Shown piece by piece: positions 9,001-18,422 of a stretch of 64,000 nucleotides of DNA; position 1 is the first letter of the stretch; each line of letters begins with the position of its first letter. The notes beneath the pieces are model-generated. The model ran no database searches. It was not told where the DNA came from and saw only the letters and a list, made by a program, of their open reading frames with translations. The stretch is taken from contig NZ_MBFG01000010.1 in the NCBI RefSeq assembly GCF_001696685.1, positions 791 through 64,790 on the forward strand, written 5' to 3'. The translations under genes and the position numbers were made by a program. The DNA is from Nosocomiicoccus ampullae. GTDB lineage: Bacteria; Bacillota; Bacilli; Staphylococcales; Salinicoccaceae.

Positions 9001-9686
9001 AGTTCAACTTCGGTCAGAAGTTCGATACTGCTTACCACTTAACAATCGACTTTGCGGACGCAGCTGGTAACAGTAAGACATATGAGTACACTGTAAACCC
9101 TGCTGAAAATGATGTAAAAGAAGGACATCACGAATTACCAAACGAACCAGCACCAGAGCCAGGTGATGACGAAGGAGAGTTTGAAGGAGAAGTTGTTTCA
9201 TTCGATCCAAACAACTATGACGAATTATTCGTAAATGGTAGAAGTGATGTTGTCGCTGATCTTTCTGAATACAACAGTGTAGCTGTTGAGTTAGATAGCA
9301 ATGCACTAAATACACTTTCAAAACTTAAAAAGAACAAATCATTAACATTTGATTTAGGTAGTTATGGCGTTAAGTTTAACGTAGATAACTTCAACGAATT
9401 AAAAGGCTATGACAACGTATATGTTGTTCTTGAAAGATTTGAATCAGATGGATTATCAGATCAACTTAAAGTAAAACTTATCGGTGAATCAAATGGTGCC
9501 GCAGAAGAAGTATCTCAGTTAAATTCAAACTTTGTCGTACTTCTAGAGTCACCAAAACAAAAAGTTAATGTGTTAAATGTTAACTCTGGTGAACAATTCA
9601 AAGGTAATGGATTATTTAATAAAAAATCTGGACAACTTGAGTTGAAAACTAAAGAGTTTAGCGCATATGTAGTTGTAGAACAATAG
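6018..9686 (+). CDS. Secreted subtilisin-like serine protease (S8, Vpr-like, with PA domain)
   Basis: This is a large (1222 aa) secreted protease. A signal peptide covers about residues 1-28 (cleavage near ANA-AEN), followed by an inhibitor-I9-like propeptide up to about 200. The S8 catalytic domain has Asp236 (VLDTGIDYNHPD), His296 (HGTHVAGT) and Ser624 (GTSMATPHVAG). The long His-Ser spacing is explained by an inserted protease-associated (PA) domain at about 430-560. The C-terminal ~550 residues look like fibronectin-III-like and other beta modules with an acidic linker. There is no LPXTG anchor. ATG at 6018 was chosen because AGGAGG is 7 bp upstream; an in-frame TTG at 5988 lies inside the leader hairpin. 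Substrate unknown. Confidence 0.93.
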   Translation: MVEQLRRLFLLFSIVLIVLTSFSPLANAAENDFDLDSTLRVEGLKHDVKLTKEQLEQQRAIAEQLELINGPATISENLEGETGQVDVIVHYRTPSVGLAKGIANAKGKNFTAADEKKVKNEIAKERLRVQKERKFKKIKVKEKKKYDVVLNAEALTVDAKDLDKLLELKDVAFVEKDTVVTLDPEITKVHTPESAELAKGEDDVSSNLIPGLKHLEIEKVWEIGEKGSDVKVGVLDTGIDYNHPDLKDVYKGGRNYVEGNEYKSPRAADDPYETNPAERPDNVPEERNGSEYWTTHGTHVAGTIAAQGNNEHGVVGVAPNVQLYAYRVLGAYGSGYTNWIVSGIEDAVKDGMDVINLSLGNSSADEAQANSFAVNNAMLLGTVAVSATGNSGPNRSTVGGPASGAIGIGVGNTTLPELKYYANVTLESGDYKKELKDVLFMTYTMNENPADQLSDTEEVVAVPNVGKVEDFKGLDVKDKVALIQRGDIPFVEKVQNAKEQGAKGVIIYNSESGSGAPGPTGLFLGKSFHYVPTLDVGYTDGKEFKEAIDKNKEGKVTFNSFKDEVSGGDKMNDSSSRGPSKPNFDIKPDVSAPGTNILSTVPVFKAFDENMDYTYAFAEYTGTSMATPHVAGIAALILELNPDYTPFDVKSALSNTAKLLDTSTFDVFDQGAGLVQPYRAATTDSLLKVNHETEMDGTVHEHTRGTMSFGKIQSGESKTKELFIENNSGSSVNYNIEIEMLSDVGINLKASETSVSTADNASVEFTIDAPEDTPDGTEVQGYIHVKSDHGDYSVPFAALIGDDAGGESIKKVELQDLHISPNDDGVQDETVLDLEFGQPQSYALVSYFNLLDPKSGPDNDGYEGTIDFLFLPELKNQLPITGDMYNIVDEKRVPGKIDDGVYTVDVLSIDGQSQLNSEFDGPLFVKRKATEITEAKVVDGNLDLTVDDLYINALPKLKELYGLDYDPNLFVKGKVKLSNGEEELTGNGQFTKEGKFNFGQKFDTAYHLTIDFADAAGNSKTYEYTVNPAENDVKEGHHELPNEPAPEPGDDEGEFEGEVVSFDPNNYDELFVNGRSDVVADLSEYNSVAVELDSNALNTLSKLKKNKSLTFDLGSYGVKFNVDNFNELKGYDNVYVVLERFESDGLSDQLKVKLIGESNGAAEEVSQLNSNFVVLLESPKQKVNVLNVNSGEQFKGNGLFNKKSGQLELKTKEFSAYVVVEQ

Positions 9687-9688
9687 TA

Positions 9689-9714
9689 AGAACGAGCGAA
9701 AGCTCGTTCTTCTA
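9689..9714 (+). terminator. Terminator after the subtilase gene
   Basis: The stem AACGAGC/GCTCGTT with loop GAAA is followed by a modest T-rich tail (CTTCTATTCTTT). Confidence 0.75.
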
Positions 9715-9736
9715 TTCTTTAGAAGAGGAGGATTAT

Positions 9737-10252
9737 ATGAAGAAGCTAATACTTTCTTTTGTTTTATCAGCATGTGCGTGCTTTGTATTATCAAGCGAAG
9801 CGCATGCGTTAATGTTACAGCCGAGTCAACCATTCTCTGAAGAAGAAGAGGAAAATGATTCTATAACGTATACATATGGAAAGTTTGTAGATGAACATTT
9901 TGTACAACCTGATACTGACGCTGCGGATTTTGCGTTACAACTAGCTGTAGGGAAACGATATGTATGGGGTGGGAACTCTAATACAGAAGTTGATTGTTCT
10001 GCGTTTACACAGCAGTTTTTAAGAGAATTTAAAGGGATTAACATCTCTAGAACAACATATGATCAAGTGAGAGAAGGTACACGAGTAGAAAACCCTGAAC
10101 CAGGAGACTTAGTGTTCTTTAACGACTTTGCACACGTTGGTGTATATGTTGGAGATGGAATGATGGTCGACGCATTAAATCCAGACGAAGGTGTCGGACT
10201 ACGTGCAGTATCATATGTCCATGGTAAAGTGGACGGGTATTATAGATACTAA
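9737..10252 (+). CDS. Secreted NlpC/P60 peptidoglycan hydrolase
   Basis: This 171-residue protein has a signal peptide (about residues 1-24, ending SSEAHA) and an NlpC/P60 domain filling the rest. It shows the catalytic Cys87 (VDCSAFTQQF) and His133 (HVGVYVGDG). NlpC/P60 enzymes cut the peptide stems of peptidoglycan, usually after D-gamma-glutamyl. There is no LysM or SH3 wall-binding domain, so it is a single-domain secreted enzyme. AGAGGAGG precedes the ATG. It lies directly after the subtilase gene but behind a terminator, so it probably has its own transcript. Confidence 0.9.
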   Translation: MKKLILSFVLSACACFVLSSEAHALMLQPSQPFSEEEEENDSITYTYGKFVDEHFVQPDTDAADFALQLAVGKRYVWGGNSNTEVDCSAFTQQFLREFKGINISRTTYDQVREGTRVENPEPGDLVFFNDFAHVGVYVGDGMMVDALNPDEGVGLRAVSYVHGKVDGYYRY

Positions 10253-10281
10253 AAAACACGTCACAATTGTGACGTGTTTTT
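10253..10281. terminator. Bidirectional terminator between the NlpC/P60 gene and trhO
   Basis: AAACACGTCACAATTGTGACG is the core of a near-perfect palindrome flanked by A and T runs. It can serve both convergent genes. Confidence 0.9.
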
Positions 10282-10282
10282 A

Positions 10283-11266
10283 TTATGCGCGTGGTCCGAT
10301 CATTTCAGTTTTAGCAAAGTCACTATTACGCATTGCTTCAAGGCGTTCTTCGACTTCTTCTTGTGGAATGTTATGAACCGTAATATATCTGTTTCTAGGG
10401 TGCTCTGCACATTTCATTGAGCAAGCGCCTAAATGATTGTGTTGGTTTTCTTCGCTACATAAAATTTGTGCGTTACACTCTGGGTTCGCACAGTTGACGT
10501 AGCGTTCACATGGTGTGCCGTCATAATGATCTACACCGATAACTGTTGGGTCGACTTGGTTAATCGGTACTGTTAGGCGTTCATCAAATACGTACATTTG
10601 ACCGTCCCATAGTTGACCTTTTGTATTTTCGTCTTTAGCGTAAGTTGCGATACCGCCGTGAAGTTGTCCGACGTTTTCTCCAATACCTTCACGTTTTAAC
10701 CAGCCAGAGAATTTCTCACAACGAATTCCACCTGTACAATATGTTAAGACACGTTTACCTTCAAATAGGTCTTTGTTTTGTCTTACCCATTCCGGTGTAT
10801 CTCTAAATGTTGAAACTTCAGGTTTAATTGCACCGCGGAAGTGTCCAACGTCATATTCGTAGTCATTTCTTACATCTAATACTACAGTGTTTTCATCTTG
10901 AATGGCTTCCATCCACTCTTCAGGTGATAAATAGTCACCTGTAATTTCGTGTGGGTTAATGTCATCTTCTAAACTTAAGTTCACGAGTTCAGGACGTGGA
11001 CGGCAATGCATTTTCTTAAATGCGTGTGTATCAGCTTCGTCAATTTTAAACGGCATTCCTTTAAAGAGTGGGTGATTGTTCATGTACTCGATGTACTTTT
11101 CAGTCTGTTCGTAATCACCAGACACTGTACCGTTAATCCCTTCGTTCGCAACTAAAATACGGCCTTTAAGACCGAGGTCTTTACAAAACTGAAGATGCTC
11201 ATCAGCAAATTCTACTGGATCTTCAATCGTAACGTAGTGGTAATACAGTAATACTCGATATTTCAT
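10283..11266 (-). CDS. trhO: tRNA uridine(34) hydroxylase TrhO (rhodanese family)
   Basis: TrhO makes 5-hydroxyuridine at the wobble position of some tRNAs using oxygen. The 327-residue protein has the N-terminal acylphosphatase-like part, a central rhodanese domain with its active-site Cys at about 177 ([12 protein letters not shown]), and a cysteine-rich C-terminus with several Cys pairs ([12 protein letters not shown] and following). The ATG at 11266 was chosen because TAGGAG stands at the correct distance; an in-frame start six codons upstream lacks this. It is a single gene convergent with the NlpC/P60 gene. Confidence 0.93.
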   Translation of the reverse strand: MKYRVLLYYHYVTIEDPVEFADEHLQFCKDLGLKGRILVANEGINGTVSGDYEQTEKYIEYMNNHPLFKGMPFKIDEADTHAFKKMHCRPRPELVNLSLEDDINPHEITGDYLSPEEWMEAIQDENTVVLDVRNDYEYDVGHFRGAIKPEVSTFRDTPEWVRQNKDLFEGKRVLTYCTGGIRCEKFSGWLKREGIGENVGQLHGGIATYAKDENTKGQLWDGQMYVFDERLTVPINQVDPTVIGVDHYDGTPCERYVNCANPECNAQILCSEENQHNHLGACSMKCAEHPRNRYITVHNIPQEEVEERLEAMRNSDFAKTEMIGPRA

Positions 11267-11427
11267 TTTGTTTTCTCCTATCATACATATAATTGCAAGT
11301 TATACCCGATAGATAATCATGCATTAAATATTATAGCAGAAACGGCCTGTTTTCGCATGATACTGTTCAAAAAAGTATAATATTTGGTAAAATAAAAGTA
11401 CGACTATTTGAAATTAGGATGAGCTGT

Positions 11428-12078
11428 ATGAATATTAAAATATATTTAGATATCGCATGTCCGTATTGCTATATCGCTAAAAAGAAATTTGAAGAAGCGT
11501 TAAAGGAATTTGACGAAGTCGACTTTGACATTGAATATAAAAGCTTTGAACTCAACTATGAAGCACCAAAATATCCAGAGGAAACGTTGATTACGTCATT
11601 ATCAGAAAGAACCGGTGTGTCTGAAGAAGAAATTAAGAGACAATACCGTATTTTAATCGAGTCTGCAAAAGCAGAAGGTATTGAATTGAATCTAGAAAAC
11701 GTTGTGCCATCAAATACACGTGATGCGCATCGTTTATTAAAGTTTGCTATTCAAGAAGGAAAAGGTAGTGAAACGTTAGACGAATTATACTATCGTAACT
11801 TTAAGTTGAACGAAAACGTTGCTGATAAAAATGTGCTTTTATCAGTTGCTGAAGCGGTAGAACTCGATACAGCACGCGCAAAAGAAGTGATTGAAGATGA
11901 ATCAGAATTCGCTGAACTTGTACTCGAAGACTTTAATTACGGGAAAATTCTCGGCGTTCAAAGTGTGCCACACTTTATTTTTAACGAGCGCTTTAAAATG
12001 AACGGAGCAGCTGAAGTAGATTTATATATTTATGCAATTGAAAAAACATTAGATGATATGAAAAAGGGCGATTTATAA
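11428..12078 (+). CDS. DsbA-family oxidoreductase (FrnE-like)
   Basis: The 216-residue protein has a thioredoxin fold with an inserted helical domain. The redox motif CPYC is at residues 11-14, and the cis-proline region GVQSVPHFIFN lies near the C-terminus. There is no signal peptide, so it is cytosolic like FrnE/YwbO proteins, linked to disulfide exchange and oxidative stress. ATG at 11428 fits the ribosome-binding site (AGGA at 11416-11419); an in-frame ATG three codons earlier overlaps that site. The gene stands alone just upstream of the purine operon. Confidence 0.88.
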   Translation: MNIKIYLDIACPYCYIAKKKFEEALKEFDEVDFDIEYKSFELNYEAPKYPEETLITSLSERTGVSEEEIKRQYRILIESAKAEGIELNLENVVPSNTRDAHRLLKFAIQEGKGSETLDELYYRNFKLNENVADKNVLLSVAEAVELDTARAKEVIEDESEFAELVLEDFNYGKILGVQSVPHFIFNERFKMNGAAEVDLYIYAIEKTLDDMKKGDL

Positions 12079-12098
12079 TTTAAATCGCCCTTTTTTTA
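12064..12098 (+). terminator. Terminator after the FrnE-like gene
   Basis: GGGCGATTTA and TAAATCGCCC form a 10-bp stem followed by seven T. The stem includes the stop codon of the upstream gene. Confidence 0.9.
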
Positions 12099-12113
12099 TG
12101 TTTGTTTTCGTTA

Positions 12114-12158
12114 AAACACAAACATTCGCTTTTAAAAAATAAAAAAACGTTCGTATTT
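12114..12158 (+). promoter_or_regulatory. Candidate PurR box pair upstream of purE
   Basis: AAACACAAACATT (12114-12126, + strand) and AAATACGAACGTT (12146-12158, read on the - strand) form a convergent pair 19 bp apart. Both resemble the Bacillus PurBox consensus AWWWCCGAACWWT. The second keeps the CGAAC core; the first has CAAAC instead. In Bacillales, PurR binds such paired boxes and is relieved by PRPP. No purine riboswitch fold is visible in the leader. Confidence 0.45.
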
Positions 12159-12224
12159 TCGGTTTTTTGTCGATGTTTTATGTGGTATATTATTAATGAA
12201 TTCTTAAAAAACGGAGTGAGTATT

Positions 12225-12707
12225 TTGGTAGTTAGTATCGTAATGGGTAGTTCTTCTGATTGGCCAACGATGAAAAAAGCAAAAGACATGCTCGACTATT
12301 TCGGGATTGAAACAAATGTCGAAGTCGTAAGTGCGCATCGTACGCCTAAAAATATGTATGAATTTGCTGAAAATGCAAAAGAAAAAGGGACGAAAGTAAT
12401 CATCGCAGGAGCTGGCGGAGCAGCACACTTGCCAGGGATGATCGCTTCGATGACGAACGTACCAGTCGTTGGCGTACCGATTCAAACGAAAGCGTTAAGC
12501 GGTGTCGATTCGTTATATTCTATCGTTCAAATGCCAGGTGGTGTACCAGTGGCTACGATGGCAATTGGTGAAGCTGGAGCGACGAATGCTGGAATTTATG
12601 CGGCGAAAATGATCGCGATAGAAGACGAATCAGTCTATGACAAATTAGAAGCATACACAAAATCATTAGAAAAAAAAGTGGAGGATATGCAAAATGACCT
12701 CAAGTAA
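12225..12707 (+). CDS. purE: 5-(carboxyamino)imidazole ribonucleotide mutase
   Basis: PurE moves the carboxylate of N5-CAIR to give CAIR in purine synthesis. The 160-residue protein begins at TTG 12225 ([14 protein letters not shown]), preceded by GGAG at 12213-12216. The open frame extends further upstream through AT-rich leader that does not look like protein. Motifs [15 protein letters not shown] and [11 protein letters not shown] are those of the family. It is the first gene of the pur operon and overlaps purK by 14 bp. Confidence 0.95.
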   Translation: MVVSIVMGSSSDWPTMKKAKDMLDYFGIETNVEVVSAHRTPKNMYEFAENAKEKGTKVIIAGAGGAAHLPGMIASMTNVPVVGVPIQTKALSGVDSLYSIVQMPGGVPVATMAIGEAGATNAGIYAAKMIAIEDESVYDKLEAYTKSLEKKVEDMQNDLK

Positions 12708-13800
12708 GACGATATTACCAATGAAAACAATCGGGATTATCGGTGGTGGACAGCTCGGTAAAATGCTCGCACAAAGTGCCCTTCGAATGGGTTATAAAGT
12801 TGCGATTTTAGATCCATCTGAAGATGCCCCTGCTCGTGCGACGTGTCACGAATTTATTCATTCGGACTTTAGTGATGAAAGTGCGCTTAAACAACTTGCA
12901 GAAATGTCAGATGTTCTAACGTATGAATTTGAAAACATCGATGCACATTTACTGAGAGATTTAGTCGAACATCACTATGTTCCTCAAGGTGCAGAGACAG
13001 TACTCACCCTTCAAGACAGAGAAACTGAAAAAGCAGCAATTCAAAAATCAGGAGCGACAGTCGTACCGTATCAAACGACGAATACAAAAGAAGAATTGCA
13101 GCAGTTTATCGAAAAACATGATTACCCTGTGATCGTAAAAACTGCAACAGGTGGTTATGATGGTAAAGGGCAATATTTAATTGAGTCAGAAGAAGATATT
13201 AAAGACGTGCCATTTGGAGACGTTGAACTCGTAACAGAAAAATATATCGACCTAGAACGAGAAGTGTCGTTAACAGTAGCAAGAAGCGCAAGTAGTGAAA
13301 CAGTCGTCTTCCCACTTCAAGAAAACTTACATCGCAATCAAATTCTGTATCGTACGATTGCACCGTCAAGAATTGACGTATTTGAAGAAGCGAAACGACA
13401 AGTCGAACTCATCATGGAAGAGTTACTATTCGTCGGAGTCTTCACAGTAGAATTTTTCGTCGACAAAGACAACAACGTCTACGTCAATGAAATCGCACCA
13501 AGACCTCACAACTCAGCACATTATACGATTGAAGCGTGTAACATCAGTCAGTTTGACGCACATATATTAGCGGTATGTGATTTACCATTACCAGAAGTTT
13601 ATCAGCATCAACCAGCGATTATGATGAACTTACTCGGACAAGATTTAGATCGCTTAGAAGATGAATTATATAAACACTCAGGCTGGAACGTTCACTTATA
13701 TGGAAAATCAGACCGTAAACCTGAACGTAAAATGGGCCACGTCACAATACTCACAGATGAAATCGAAACGACATTAAACGATATTAAACAACATTTCTAA
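12694..13800 (+). CDS. purK: 5-(carboxyamino)imidazole ribonucleotide synthase
   Basis: PurK is an ATP-grasp enzyme that carboxylates AIR to N5-CAIR with bicarbonate. The 368-residue protein has the N-terminal [11 protein letters not shown] loop, the ATP-grasp core ([16 protein letters not shown]) and the metal site ending [15 protein letters not shown] at 12680-12684 lies 9 bp before the ATG. In relatives the next genes are purC, purS and purQ; here purL follows after only 30 bp. Confidence 0.95.
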   Translation: MTSSKTILPMKTIGIIGGGQLGKMLAQSALRMGYKVAILDPSEDAPARATCHEFIHSDFSDESALKQLAEMSDVLTYEFENIDAHLLRDLVEHHYVPQGAETVLTLQDRETEKAAIQKSGATVVPYQTTNTKEELQQFIEKHDYPVIVKTATGGYDGKGQYLIESEEDIKDVPFGDVELVTEKYIDLEREVSLTVARSASSETVVFPLQENLHRNQILYRTIAPSRIDVFEEAKRQVELIMEELLFVGVFTVEFFVDKDNNVYVNEIAPRPHNSAHYTIEACNISQFDAHILAVCDLPLPEVYQHQPAIMMNLLGQDLDRLEDELYKHSGWNVHLYGKSDRKPERKMGHVTILTDEIETTLNDIKQHF

Positions 13801-13830
13801 AATAAGAAATTAAAACGTTGGAGGAAAATA

Positions 13831-15993
13831 ATGACTAAATTTAATGAACCTACTGCACAACAAATTGCCGATGAGAAACTATATACACAAATGGGCTTAC
13901 GTGAAGATGAGTACGACAAAGTCGTTGAGTTATTAGGAAGACAACCAAACTACACAGAAACTGGGATTTTTGCGTCTATGTGGAGTGAACATTGTAGTTA
14001 CAAAACATCTAAAACATTTTTACGCCAATTCAACTCAAAAGGTGAACGCGTATTAATGGGACCTGGTGAAGGTGCAGGAGTTGTGGATATTGGCGACAAT
14101 GAAGCGGTCGTATTTAAAGTGGAATCTCATAACTCTCCGTCAGCGGTTGCGCCGTTCCATGGCGCTGCGACTGGTATTGGAGGAATTTTACGTGACATCG
14201 TATCGATCGGTTCAACGCCAATTGCGCTCGTAAACTCTCTTAGATTTGGTGAACTAGATAACGATAACAGTAAGTGGTTATTAAAAGAAGCAACAGACGG
14301 TTTACAATTCTATGGTAATACGATGGAAATTAGCGCTGTAACTGGAGAGGTAGAATTCGATGAACGTTTCCAAGGACGTCCACTCGTTAACGCGATGGCG
14401 GTCGGTTTAATTAATCATGATGATATTCAAAAAGGACTCGCACAAGGTGTCGGGAACAAAGTCGTTTATGCAGGTCTTGAAACAGGTAAAGACGGCATTT
14501 TAGGTGCATCATTCTCAAGTGAAGAGTTAGGTGAGGACCGTAAAGTAGAAATTCCAGATACTCAAGAAGGATATCCTGAAATCGGTAAACGTTTAATGCA
14601 CGCAACACTAGAAGCAATCAAACATGATAAGCTCGTCGGTATTCAAGATATGGGTGCAGCGGGTCTTACTTCATCTTCAGCAGAAATGGCAGCTAAAGGT
14701 GGATACGGTATTGAAATGCATTTAGATAAAGTACCTGTATCTGACGATACAATTTCACCATTTGAAATGATGTTATCTGAAACACAAGAGAGAATGCTTC
14801 TCGTCGTAGAAGACGGTTCAGAAGAAGAATTTCTTAAAATTTTCGAAAAACATGATTTACCAGCCGCTGTAATCGGTGAAGTTACTGAAGGTGAATCACT
14901 CGTTTTATATTACGAAGGTGAAAAGTACGCAGACCTTCCAACTGAACATTTAGAAAACGCACCAGAAGTTATCTTAGAAGGTAAAGAAAGAGAATTAGAT
15001 GAAGCAAGAGTAGACTATAGTAACGAAGATTTAGTCGATGTCTTTAAACAACTCATTCACCATCCAACACTTGGAGATAAGTCATACATTTACAACAAAT
15101 TCGATCGTAAAGAAGACACGCTACAAGGCTCTGGATTTGGTGCAGGAATTGTCCGTATTGGAGACAGCAATAAAGCGATTGCTGTAGCGATTGACGGTAA
15201 AGGACGTTATGTTGAAGCAGATCCATATAACGGTGGGAAAGAGACAGTATTACACGCGTTTAGAACGACACTTGCAACAGGTGCGTTACCAATTGCGATG
15301 ACGGACGGTCTGAACTACGGTAACCCTGAAAATAAAGAAATGTATGAAATTATTAAACAGTCAACTAAAGGTATGGCTGAAGCATCAGTTGCTGTAAATA
15401 CACCAGTAATTTCAGGAAACGTTTCGTTATATAACGAGACAAAAGACGGCCCAGTATTACCGACACCAATTATCGGTATGGTCGGTTTAATTGAAGACGT
15501 GACGTATTTAACTGAGCGATTTGTAAAAGAAGGCGACAGCATTTACGTCGTTGGAGAGTTAACACCTGAATTTAGTGGAAGCCAAATCGAAAAACTCGTC
15601 GACAACACAGTGCGTCATACAGAACGTACGGTTGATTTAGATAAAGAATACGCACGTGGTATGGAGTTAAGACAACTATTATTAGATGGTGATTTAGAAA
15701 AAATCGCACCGATCGGTCGTGGTGGTTTCATTATCAAACTTGCACAACTCCTATCGCACTATGACTTAGGGGCAGACGTTCAATTAGACGTTCGTGGTGA
15801 TCTATTATTCAGTGAAACAGCAGGTACGTATATCGTAGTTGGTAAAAAAGGATTAAATATTAAAGACGCTGTAGAAATCGGTACAGTGACAGGTGAAAAC
15901 TTTAAAGTGAAAGCAGAAGGCTTAGAATTAGACTTACCGATGTCAGAAGTAAAAGAACTATATGAAACAGCAATTACAAGTCGCTTAAATTAA
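13831..15993 (+). CDS. purL: Phosphoribosylformylglycinamidine synthase subunit PurL (small type)
   Basis: This is the synthetase subunit that turns FGAR into FGAM. At 720 residues it is the small PurL type, lacking the glutaminase domain found in the ~1300-residue enterobacterial enzyme. It therefore normally works with PurQ (glutaminase) and PurS, neither of which is encoded in this operon or window. Typical motifs are SHNSPSAVAPFHGAATGIGG, DMGAAGLTSSSAEMA and the repeat-half motif TDGLNYGNPE. The frame is intact. Either the partner genes lie elsewhere or PurL acts with free ammonia. Confidence 0.95.
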   Translation: MTKFNEPTAQQIADEKLYTQMGLREDEYDKVVELLGRQPNYTETGIFASMWSEHCSYKTSKTFLRQFNSKGERVLMGPGEGAGVVDIGDNEAVVFKVESHNSPSAVAPFHGAATGIGGILRDIVSIGSTPIALVNSLRFGELDNDNSKWLLKEATDGLQFYGNTMEISAVTGEVEFDERFQGRPLVNAMAVGLINHDDIQKGLAQGVGNKVVYAGLETGKDGILGASFSSEELGEDRKVEIPDTQEGYPEIGKRLMHATLEAIKHDKLVGIQDMGAAGLTSSSAEMAAKGGYGIEMHLDKVPVSDDTISPFEMMLSETQERMLLVVEDGSEEEFLKIFEKHDLPAAVIGEVTEGESLVLYYEGEKYADLPTEHLENAPEVILEGKERELDEARVDYSNEDLVDVFKQLIHHPTLGDKSYIYNKFDRKEDTLQGSGFGAGIVRIGDSNKAIAVAIDGKGRYVEADPYNGGKETVLHAFRTTLATGALPIAMTDGLNYGNPENKEMYEIIKQSTKGMAEASVAVNTPVISGNVSLYNETKDGPVLPTPIIGMVGLIEDVTYLTERFVKEGDSIYVVGELTPEFSGSQIEKLVDNTVRHTERTVDLDKEYARGMELRQLLLDGDLEKIAPIGRGGFIIKLAQLLSHYDLGADVQLDVRGDLLFSETAGTYIVVGKKGLNIKDAVEIGTVTGENFKVKAEGLELDLPMSEVKELYETAITSRLN

Positions 15994-16017
15994 GAATAAC
16001 TGGAGGAGGAATTTAGC

Positions 16018-17400
16018 GTGTTTGGTATATGGGGTCATGAAAATGCATCAGAACTCACATATATCGCGCTCCATAGTTTACAACATCGAGGACAAAACGG
16101 TGCAGGTATCGTCGCATCAAATGAGGACTACTTATTTGGTGCGCGCGGTATGGGCCTTTTAAATGACGCGATATCTAAAGAACAGCTCGAGTCATTAAAG
16201 CCGTTTAAAAATGCGATTGGACACGTCCGTTATGCGACAAAAACTTCGTCTGAACTCGCAAACGTCCAACCGATATTACTAAAAAGTTATTCTGGTGACT
16301 TAGGTATATGTCATAACGGTAACTTAACGAACGCGATACAATTACGAAAAGCTTTAGAATCTGAAGGGTCAATCTTTCAAACGACGACAGACGTCGAAGT
16401 GATGGCGCATCTTTTAAAACGATCTAAAGCAAGAACTAATAAAGATAGAATTAAAAGTGCACTTAGACAAGTCAAAGGTGCTTTTGTATTTTTACTACTA
16501 CAAGAAAATAGTTTAACGATTGCAATGGATAACCACGGTGTTCGTCCGTTAATGCTCGGACGAATTGACGATGCGTGGTGTGTCGCGAGTGAAACGTGTG
16601 CATTTACTGCAATCGGTGCGGAGTATGTCCGTGATATTGAACCAGGTGAATTTATAACGATTACTGACGACGGTATCGACTTTGATAAGTACTCTTATGT
16701 CGAGCGTCCAAATTTATGTTCGATGGAATATATTTATTTTGCGCGCGCAGACTCAGAGTTTCGTCATCAGTCCACATACCGTATTCGTAAAGCGCTCGGA
16801 GCTGCACTTGCGAAAGAGTTTAAACATGAAGCAGATCTCGTTATCGGGGTGCCCGATTCAAGTCTCGCTGCAGCGAGAGGTTTTTCATCAGAATCTGGTA
16901 TTAAACAAGAGGCTGGACTACTTAAAAATAGATATGTCGGACGTACGTTTATTACACCAGGTCAAGAAGCTAGAGAACGTGCAGTACGTATGAAGTTATC
17001 TCCGGTGAGAGATATCGTTGAAGGGAAACGAGTCATCGTCATCGATGATTCAATAGTGAGAGGGACGACGAGTAAGTATATCGTTCGCGCACTGAGAAAA
17101 GCAGGCGCAACAGAAGTGCACATGGGTGTCTCGTCGCCGCCGTTAAAAGATCCGTGCTATTACGGTATCGACGTCTCAACTCATGCAGAGATTATCGCTT
17201 CAAGAAAGTCTGTTGAAGAAATTTGTGAAGAAATTGATGCAGATTCTCTCACGTATTTATCTGTCGAAAGTATGCATGACGTCTATAGACAATTCGGTTC
17301 TAGAGGTGAGTGTGACGCATGCTTTACAGGAGATTATCCGATTGAAGTTGTGGACGATTTATTACCACAAGAAAAAGAACAAAAATCTAAAGGAGTTTAA
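16018..17400 (+). CDS. purF: Amidophosphoribosyltransferase PurF lacking the N-terminal catalytic cysteine
   Basis: PurF makes phosphoribosylamine from PRPP and glutamine, the committed step of purine synthesis. The 460-residue frame keeps most family features: [24 protein letters not shown], the PRPP loop [14 protein letters not shown], and cysteines at the Bacillus-type Fe-S positions ([19 protein letters not shown]). It begins at GTG 16018 as MFGIWGHE, however, whereas relatives read ...EECGVFGIWGH with Cys1 as the glutaminase nucleophile after propeptide removal. The codons before the GTG read LEEEFS and then an in-frame stop, with TTT AGC where Cys-Gly is expected. GGAGGAGG fits the GTG start. 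Glutaminase activity is therefore probably lost; ammonia-dependent activity may remain. Confidence 0.9.
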   Translation: MFGIWGHENASELTYIALHSLQHRGQNGAGIVASNEDYLFGARGMGLLNDAISKEQLESLKPFKNAIGHVRYATKTSSELANVQPILLKSYSGDLGICHNGNLTNAIQLRKALESEGSIFQTTTDVEVMAHLLKRSKARTNKDRIKSALRQVKGAFVFLLLQENSLTIAMDNHGVRPLMLGRIDDAWCVASETCAFTAIGAEYVRDIEPGEFITITDDGIDFDKYSYVERPNLCSMEYIYFARADSEFRHQSTYRIRKALGAALAKEFKHEADLVIGVPDSSLAAARGFSSESGIKQEAGLLKNRYVGRTFITPGQEARERAVRMKLSPVRDIVEGKRVIVIDDSIVRGTTSKYIVRALRKAGATEVHMGVSSPPLKDPCYYGIDVSTHAEIIASRKSVEEICEEIDADSLTYLSVESMHDVYRQFGSRGECDACFTGDYPIEVVDDLLPQEKEQKSKGV

Positions 17401-17402
17401 TT

Positions 17403-18422
17403 ATGTCTGAGCAATATAAACAAGCTGGCGTAGATATTGAAGCAGGGTATGAAGCGGTTAAACAAATGAAAGTGCACGTACAACAAACTATGCGTAAAGA
17501 AGTACTCGGAGGTCTTGGAGGCTTCGGTGCAGCGTTTGATTTATCGCAGTTAAATTTAAAAGAGCCAGTACTCGTATCGGGTACGGATGGTGTTGGTACG
17601 AAGTTACAACTTGCGATCGACTCAAATCGCCACGATACGATTGGAATTGACGCAGTTGCGATGTGCGTGAACGATATTTTAACGACAGGTGCAGAACCAC
17701 TATTCTTTTTAGACTACATTGCTGTAAATAAAGTAGTCCCTGAACAAGTTGCTGATCTCGTTAAAGGCGTAAGTGAAGGATGTAAACAAGCAGGATGTGC
17801 GTTAATCGGTGGAGAAACTGCCGAGATGGGTGATATGTACGATGAAGGTGCGTATGATATCGCAGGATTTGCAGTCGGTGCAGTTGAGAAATCAGAATAT
17901 GTTGATTTTAATAGCGTCAATGCTGGAGACGTCATTATCGGGTTACCCTCAAGTGGTATTCATTCAAACGGATATTCACTCGTACGTAAAATCATTAAAG
18001 ATAACAACGTTGACGTAAACGATACGTTAAACGGTACGCCGTTAATTGACTTACTACTCGAGCCAACTCGAATCTACGTCAAACAAATACTTAAACTCCA
18101 AGAAGACGTTAAAATTAAAGCGATGAGCCATATTACAGGTGGAGGTTTCTATGAAAACATTCCACGTGCGTTAAGAGAAGGGCTCGGTGCTGAAGTGGAC
18201 GTGACAGACGTTAAAGTACCTGAGATTTTAGAGTGGTTAATCGACCAAGGAAACATTAACCGTGACGAGGCGTATAACGTCTTTAACATGGGCGTAGGTT
18301 TTATGATTGTCGTCGATGAAAACGATAAAGACAAAGCACTTGAAAACTTAAAAGCGTCAGGTGAAAGTCCAGTCGTTTTAGGTAAAGTAGTGAATGAAGA
18401 AGGACTTACAATCCATGGTTAA
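17403..18422 (+). CDS. purM: Phosphoribosylformylglycinamidine cyclo-ligase
   Basis: PurM closes the imidazole ring, converting FGAM to AIR with ATP. The 339-residue protein has the family's [23 protein letters not shown] and [14 protein letters not shown] motifs. It starts 2 bp after the purF stop, so translation is likely coupled. Its last codons overlap the purN start. Confidence 0.96.
   Translation: MSEQYKQAGVDIEAGYEAVKQMKVHVQQTMRKEVLGGLGGFGAAFDLSQLNLKEPVLVSGTDGVGTKLQLAIDSNRHDTIGIDAVAMCVNDILTTGAEPLFFLDYIAVNKVVPEQVADLVKGVSEGCKQAGCALIGGETAEMGDMYDEGAYDIAGFAVGAVEKSEYVDFNSVNAGDVIIGLPSSGIHSNGYSLVRKIIKDNNVDVNDTLNGTPLIDLLLEPTRIYVKQILKLQEDVKIKAMSHITGGGFYENIPRALREGLGAEVDVTDVKVPEILEWLIDQGNINRDEAYNVFNMGVGFMIVVDENDKDKALENLKASGESPVVLGKVVNEEGLTIHG

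Noticed and set aside
9004..9321. 105-codon ORF on the - strand within the subtilase gene
   Set aside because: It is a shadow of the coding frame, with improbable His/Leu/Gln composition.
12099..12224. Purine riboswitch before purE
   Set aside because: No conserved guanine-aptamer core or terminator/antiterminator pair is visible in this short AT-rich leader.
13801..13830. Hidden purS or purQ remnant between purK and purL
   Set aside because: The 30-bp gap contains only the purL ribosome-binding site and leader; no partial frame matching either family is visible.
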